A model generated the notes under the pieces. It saw only the letters and a program-made list of their open reading frames with translations, was not told the origin of the DNA and did not search any database. Position numbers and translations under genes: made by a program. Of a stretch of DNA of 64,000 nt, positions 58,409 to 64,000 are shown in pieces (within the stretch, counting starts at the first letter, position 1; every line of letters begins with the position of its first letter). Origin of the DNA: Linanthus parryae (Eukaryota > Streptophyta > Magnoliopsida > Ericales > Polemoniaceae); assembly GCA_023055425.1 (NCBI GenBank), contig JALGPY010000006.1, forward strand, positions 69,286,127 through 69,350,126, written 5' to 3'.

Positions 58409-59286
58409 ATTACTAATGGAATCAAGAAACTTTAACTCATTCAATAGAATAAATCATCAAAGCATGAAATTAGATACAATCCGGAAAATCAACGTTTACA
58501 AGAACCCTAGGATCTCATATGAGATTCCTAGCTATGAAAGCTTAGCTACTCAATGTAAGATAAACAATAGAAAAAGAGTTTCTCCATGAATTTTATTAAG
58601 AAAAGGGAAGAAGGAATCGAAGTAGATTCTCAAATGGTGAAGTCTCCGTCTCCTCTTTCGTCCTTGCCTCTCCTCTGCGTCAATGAGTAATTTCCATACC
58701 CCTAGGTCGTCCTTGATTCAATTCCCGTTATAAGTATTCAATATTTTCGTTTTAACCCCAAAATTATGGTCCAGAGTCAGACCATTTCGTACGAAATAGC
58801 CCATTTCGTACGAAATGAATCTTAACTATGACTTATCCAAGCCATTACTTCTTTGTCTGATCTCCGATTAAGCTCTGTGACCTATCGTTGGAAAGCTCTT
58901 TGAGTCTACTTTCATTTGGAACCAGTCTCACTCCAAAATTCATTGTTCAACTCTAGATATAATCAAATGAGTTTATACTGGTCATTCTAGCTCCTCCAAC
59001 TTTGCTTCCCTTGACTCCACTTGAGCTCCCGTTGTTTCCGAAGTTCGTTCCATGCCTCTTATCAACATATTAGCATCAATTCCTGTCAAAACAACATGAA
59101 CAAACATACCAAGCGATCATATTTGACAAATAACATCGAAATATCCATAGAAACCACCGGAGTAACAATGTAGCACATAGGAAGCATTAAGTGACAAAAC
59201 GACTCATATTTTCCGCAATTATGCTCAAATATCTCATATTAAAGTGGAAGATAGAAATAAGATATAGTTCTCAAAAGGAGCTATCA
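58409..59286 (-). mobile_element. Element E: Athila-like LTR, right piece
   Basis: Continues the LTR interrupted by B. It is similar to the C LTR (gaaagctctttgagtctact near 58890, and the end ggagctatca) and stops at 59286. Two perfect palindromes ATTTCGTACGAAAT start at 58784 and 58803. A purine tract on the minus strand (59287-59300) follows, so this is the 3' LTR of a minus-strand element. Confidence 0.75.
58784..58816. repeat. Paired 14-bp palindromes in the LTR of E
   Basis: Two perfect ATTTCG-TA-CGAAAT palindromes whose starts are 19 bp apart, at the LTR position where C has its cluster. Confidence 0.9.
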
Positions 59287-60862
59287 AATTCTCCCACACT
59301 TTCTCTTTCTCGTCCTGAGCAATAACTTGCTTCACAACCCCAACGAATTACATACTTTTACTAGCCATGTGACACAAACGACAAACACAAACGACTCGAC
59401 AATTTAAACTGCATGCTCTATACAATGCAACTCGATTATCAAACAATGCAAAAGGGAAACTTAACACATTTTTTTCTTTTTCTTTAGAGATCGGGCAATC
59501 TCGCTATCACTAACCAAAATCATCAAGGTCTCACTAGTATGTTTTGAAATTTCACAACCAATAGCAAGAATTTGAAGTATAATGATCCTACGCACAAGCT
59601 CACCGACGGGTCCCTAAACATCCAGCAATAATCAAACCAAGACTCAGGCACTCCCTTTAGCTCAGAGGGCTTAGGCATCCCTAGGCTTATGGTTGTCTTT
59701 CGTCGCCAAGTCATTTGAGGTTTTCAGACCCTCTTAGCCGTAATTGCATTTGAATGCAAATTGTCTCAGTGACGGGAGACACAAATCCGTGTAATACGGC
59801 TTGACTTTAATTTTTCTTAGAATCTCTAATTGGATCGAATCCCAATTCGCCGCGTGAACGGAGGAACATTACGTTGTTCACCGTATCTAATCCAAGAGAA
59901 GATTTTGATTCATTTGTTCTTCATTCTTTTCTAACTTTTCAACCGTGCATTTGAAACTACCAAGTGTGGGATTTTCTAAGCTCTTGAAACCGCCATAAGG
60001 GATGGTGCTGTACACTCTCTAACTTCACTTAGGCTAAAGCAATGTACCACATGGAACTGACTCAACACGAAGGTCCACCCCAGATTTCAATAGGCCACAA
60101 GTTTCCACTTGAAAACAGACTATTCGACTTCCAAAGAATAAATCTCGCTAGCACAATATAGGAACTAAAGGTATGCACGTATCTACTTTCCACATTCCCT
60201 GAATACTTGGGACATCCTTTCGTGATACCGGTGCGCAAGATGCTAAAAGTTAGATTTTTCCTACTACGGCGCTTCCTATTCTCAGATACTCTTTCACTGA
60301 ACTCTCTTCGGTTTCTAGCTTCATCAATTGCCCTAATTCTGAAAATTTTCAATTTTTCTGATTTTTCACTTTTCAAATTTTCTCAATTTTAATTTATTTT
60401 TTTATTTTTTTATTTTTCTTAACTCTATATGCATGGGCCAACTCGATTAACCACAACGATTGGTAGGGGTACTCAATAAATTAAAAGTGAAAACAATGCA
60501 AAAGTTAACAATCTAACACAATACAAAAAGTGCAAAGTTTTTCGCAAGGAAATAAAACTCCGCAGAAGTAGGAGACCTATGAAGAGGCGACAAGGGTTTC
60601 AAGGGTTTCTTCTCCGGCCCGTAACTCGTCATAGCTCTCTGAATTTTCTCATATGAACTCTGAGTAGCAACATGAAGATGTCAGCAAGCAAGGTACCTAT
60701 GCAAGAATCTGATGAAATCACTTGTGGCTTTGGAAGGTTGACTCTTGTATAAGAGGTTGTTGATGTCATTGACGATGACTACTGCGATAGAGTTATGTAA
60801 GACAGAGGACCCTGCTTAATCGGTCGATTTCTCTTCCCGATAAAGTTTAACGTCTGGCCTAT
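59287..60862 (-). mobile_element. Element E: interior 3' non-coding region
   Basis: Non-coding Athila-like sequence with layout like 29547-31700 in C: cacactttctctttctcgtcctgagcaa next to the LTR, a T-rich stretch near 60390-60420, then an aactctatatgcat segment. No gene is seen. It is cut at 60862 by the LTR of A2. Confidence 0.65.
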
Positions 60863-61470
60863 TGTGTACGAGAGAATCCTTTAGGGAGTATTCAATATAC
60901 ACCAAGAGCAGAGGATAAGAACACAGGAAGAGTAGAGTTGTGTATAGGGAGAGAGTAAGGCAATAGTACTGTATGAGAGAGAGACAGAATTTTGGCAGAG
61001 CTTTCGCGTATTTCAGGTGATTCGCCCCTGTATGGAAGGGTTAACAATGCTATATATAACGGAGAATGTGACCGTTGTAGTGGGTTAATGCACCCATTAA
61101 TGGCGGCTTAATTAGCTTAACCACAACGGCACGTTCGTCCGCGTATATAGGAACCGTTACGCACGTCGTCCGCGTATACCAGAACCGTTATGAGGTTGAC
61201 CGGGTTTATGGAGCTCGTGCCATAAATCTCTCAAAGCAGTTACAAGGGGTCGCGCGCGGGCTTGGTTTTCGCTCGCGCGCGATAGGACTTACTCTAGCCT
61301 CCAAACCACTAAGTCCCTACAGGTCCCGTGTGGTGGTACGCGAGGGCCGTGTTTCGCAGCCCCCACGTGGATCAGCGCGGTTGGTGATCCAGTGTGTGTG
61401 AAGCACAGCTAGGTGTGCAGGATGATCGCCACGTGGCTAAGATATGCCTGTCTAGAAAGCACTATCTACA
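60863..61470 (-). repeat. 3' LTR of A2
   Basis: 608 bp, tgtgtacgag...actatctaca. Clearly homologous to the A LTR, with many substitutions and small indels. One W-box is present instead of three. Confidence 0.85.
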
Positions 61471-62209
61471 TTAGCCCCCTTTCTGCGCGTGAAGACACAT
61501 AGCCAGATAGGCTTCAATGCGCAGGAACCAATGTACGCGTCGCTTCCACGCACCAATTCAAATACACGCAAAATCATCCCCCGTGCGTGCCATTATGACC
61601 TAGAATCCCTGGATTCGTGCCGTCTGTTCTTTTAGGGTTTTAGGCGTGATGTCAGCTTGTCATGTGATTGCGCGATTCGATGGTGACGGTTGCGATTCGA
61701 CTACTGGAAGGACTCGACTCCTCATTGTTCTTGAATAAGTACTCTATGCCTTCCATTGTTACAGAGCATCACTTCTCTCTCTAAAGTGAATGATACCCGG
61801 AAGCCTTCAAGAGCAGATTCAAGTAATCAAACATCAGTTCTTCCTTGTCAATCGTCTCCTTCAACTTGCTTCAGCAAAACAAGGTAGGCTTTGCTCAATT
61901 CCATTAATGTACTCAAATATTCTTTGAACTGTCTTGGATCTATAAACCCATGGTTATTTGGAATATATCGCTCATTGAGAACTGCAAAAGAGGCTCTTTT
62001 CTTAAACCCAGAACTGATCGAATCACCATATTGTGACGATTTTGAATGTAGAACTTCTGAAATTCTGAGCAATATACACAAATTCTGAGCTTCTAAACCC
62101 GAATTGACTCCGGACTGTTCATCTTCTCTTGACGAAACATAATTGCTTCCTGAAATTGAAACTGAAAGTGTGTATATTTCTCCCCCTTTTTTCTTGCTCT
62201 TCCGCAGGA
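61471..62209 (+). promoter_or_regulatory. Promoter, leader and leader intron of the A2 antisense gene
   Basis: Homologous to 784-1465. It keeps the telobox word (61632-61640), a CRE variant (TGATGTCA, near 61648), and a leader intron 61884-62207 with GTAGGC donor and CCGCAG acceptor. The intron body is the least similar part. Confidence 0.55.
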
Positions 62210-63797
62210 ATGGCCAAGACAAAAGGATCCAAACCCATTAAAGAGGCCAAAGAAATACCTGATCTTCCCAAGACCTTGTGGAGAATAGCCCCGTATTTGG
62301 GTGGAAAAGATTTCTATCATGCCAGAGTTAAGGTGAAGAATCTACCAGATCCTTTTCCCTCCTGAGAATTGCAAACCCTGACTCCGCCTACCAATGCAGC
62401 CACGTTAGAGTTAATCGGCTCCAAAGACGTGGTTAGACTAGGAGTTGAAAATGGGTTTTTCCCTCATACTGAAATTTCCACCCAGGCCTTTGTCCAAAAG
62501 TTGGACCTGATGGATGAGTGGATTGACCATGTATTGACCCACCATGCCATCACATTAGACAATGCTGGAATTTACTTCGCAGTTCGTGCTATGAAGGGTG
62601 CTGCCGTGAAGTTGGATCCGTCCATGCTTCTAAACCTTCTTTCTCGCTATTCACCTGCGACTCACACCTTCCATTTTGCTGAGTTCTAGGCTACTCCCAC
62701 TTTGGAAGATGTGCATATGTTGTATGACCTTTCTCCCATTGGCGAAGTGGATCCCCTGAGCCCTTTGCGAACTGATCCAGAACTTGCTCTATACGCGCAT
62801 ATGGAGGAACGCTTGTCCGAGGTGAAGAAAATCTCTACTCGTTGGACATCTGCGAAAGTTCTTCCTGACTGGCAGCTTGTTGATACTTCTGCGAAGAAAC
62901 CTGGGGCAAATGGGTGCAATACTTCTTTCGCGACTATGCGAATAGTAGTATTACCAAGCAACTTCTGGACAAGAACCCAAATGCGAAAAATTATGTAAAT
63001 GGAAAAGGTTACCATCTAACCTTGTGTGGCTTCCTCTGTGCTTGGCTGTCAAGGTACCTGATTGATGGTCACCCTCATGACCGGGTTTTTTATCACGTCC
63101 TTCCCCTTGCTGTCAAGTTGGCCCTCGGCCAGAGAGTCGCACTTGGGCCTCTGGTCTTGGGCGCCTTGTATCACAGATTGGACCAGTTGGTAGTGGCAAT
63201 CAAGGATTCTCGCGGTCGTCTAGATGTGATGACTTATGTCAACATCGCATTCCTTACTATGTGGGTTTTTGAGCGATGGCCCTCCTATGCTCCTGTTCCT
63301 TCTAGGCCCAACAAATGGTGCGTCCCTGGCGCGGAGACTCAACTTTCCAGTGGGAGAGCTGCTCGATAGTTTAGAACCAATCCTCCCAAGTGCACCTGGA
63401 GCCTGATATGCGATGACCGGAACAAGTTTACAGCTAGGCCCTATGCCACACGTATTGAGAATGTGCTATGGTTCCCGAAGCTGTATCCCACCAAATCTCT
63501 TGCTTTTTCAAAAGAGCTCCTTCTCGAAGGTCGTGAGCGCTATCATGAGCGCTATCGCGAATTCTTCTGCTGGTGTTTAAGGGGTTCTCTCCCTGCTCTT
63601 GCTGAGTATGTTCCTGAACTTACTCCCAGGTACGAAAGGATCACAGTCGGCGTTGATCCAACTCGCGCTTCTTCCCAGTTTGGTTTTGATGCAGTGGCGC
63701 CTTCCATTTGGCCTAAATCGATTGTAAGAGGCTGCTACAAGCGACTGTTGTCTGGCGAGTGCCAAACGATCTTTCGGAGCAACTTGCCCTTCGTTCA
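62210..63797 (+). pseudogene. A2 antisense PMD-like gene, first exon, broken
   Basis: Starts MAKTKGSKPIKEAKEIP. It is closely similar in protein sequence to exon 1 of the gene at 1466: FPHTEISTQAFVQKLDLMDE, THTFHFAEF, then FLCAWLSRYLIDGHPHD and later EFFCWCLRGSLPAL. It is broken by TGA (62363-62365), TAG (62687-62689), a one-base deletion near 62900 and TAG (63367-63369). It ends mid-domain at about 63797. The later exons are missing. Its value is comparative: it shows which residues and splice sites were conserved. Confidence 0.88.
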
Positions 63798-64000
63798 AAT
63801 AAAAAAAAAATATTTTTTTTTTTAATTATATACAATGCATGGCCAGAATGATTATGGTGGGTTGACTCAAATAAAAAAAAATATGCTGACTCAAAAATAA
63901 AATAAAAAAATAAAAATAAATACGAAAAAACGTGCAGACCGGGTTAATGCAGACACGACTACCACCCCCCCCCCACTAAGAGGTGGCATGCCCTCATGGC
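63798..64000 (-). mobile_element. Athila-like non-coding fragment after an abrupt junction
   Basis: A/T-rich tract, then sequence that in reverse complement resembles 50690-50840 of D (gtgggggtgg, tgagtcagca and gttgagtc words). It is the 3' region of another Athila-like element. No LTR end is seen at the junction with A2. Confidence 0.6.

Larger units (their letters stand above)
60863..63797 (-). mobile_element. Element A2: truncated second Tat copy
   Basis: A diverged LTR (60863-61470), the same purine tract (61471-61484), then the leader and first exon of the antisense PMD-like gene. All are in the same order as 158-3060 in A. Homology to A stops at about 63797. Pol and gag are not in the window. 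Confidence 0.85.

Overview
This 64 kb window looks like intergenic, probably pericentromeric, heterochromatin of a flowering plant. Every long reading frame I could interpret belongs to an LTR retrotransposon, and I found no host gene, rRNA or tRNA gene. The element lineages are typical of angiosperms: Tat and Athila (Ty3/gypsy), a CRM-like chromovirus (Ty3/gypsy) and Sirevirus-type Ty1/copia. I cannot name the species.

The window is a deep nest, and most insertion boundaries resolve to the base through TG...CA LTR ends and 5-bp target-site duplications (TSDs). Left half: an Athila-like LTR (E) carries a 5'-truncated Sirevirus (F, 21421-25680). F is interrupted by a TGTAACACCCC-type LTR (G, 1-157 and 21259-21420). 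G carries a Tat element (A, 158-21258, minus strand, TSD AGAAC). A carries a chromovirus (H, 9981-15439, plus strand, TSD GGAAT). Right half: the same E LTR also carries Sirevirus B (26179-58408, TSD ATTAC). B is broken in gag by a gag-pro-only Athila-like element (C, 27770-36731, minus strand, TSD AACTA) and in reverse transcriptase by a larger Athila element (D, 40627-53752, plus strand, TSD ATGAG). E's interior then runs into a second, decayed Tat copy (A2, 60863-63797), which ends abruptly against Athila-like sequence.

Element A is about 15.6 kb without H. In its own sense it holds gag-protease, one in-frame UGA, then reverse transcriptase, a decayed RNase H, an intact second (archaeal-type) RNase H and integrase. 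An 8 kb 3' region follows, with a ~54-bp tandem array and, on the opposite strand, a five-exon gene for a ~1263-residue protein with a plant-mobile-domain-like N-terminus and coiled coils. A2 preserves the start of that gene, including its 5'-leader intron.

The strongest undescribed signal is regulatory. Four element families (B/F, C, D, E) each carry their own unrelated 14-bp palindrome with 6-bp arms, set in pairs 19-22 bp apart. In D the paired palindromes occur twice: in the LTR 85 bp upstream of a TATA box, and internally 83 bp upstream of a second TATA box in front of D's extra (third) ORF. I read this as one promoter module used twice within one element, possibly recognised by an element-specific dimeric protein.
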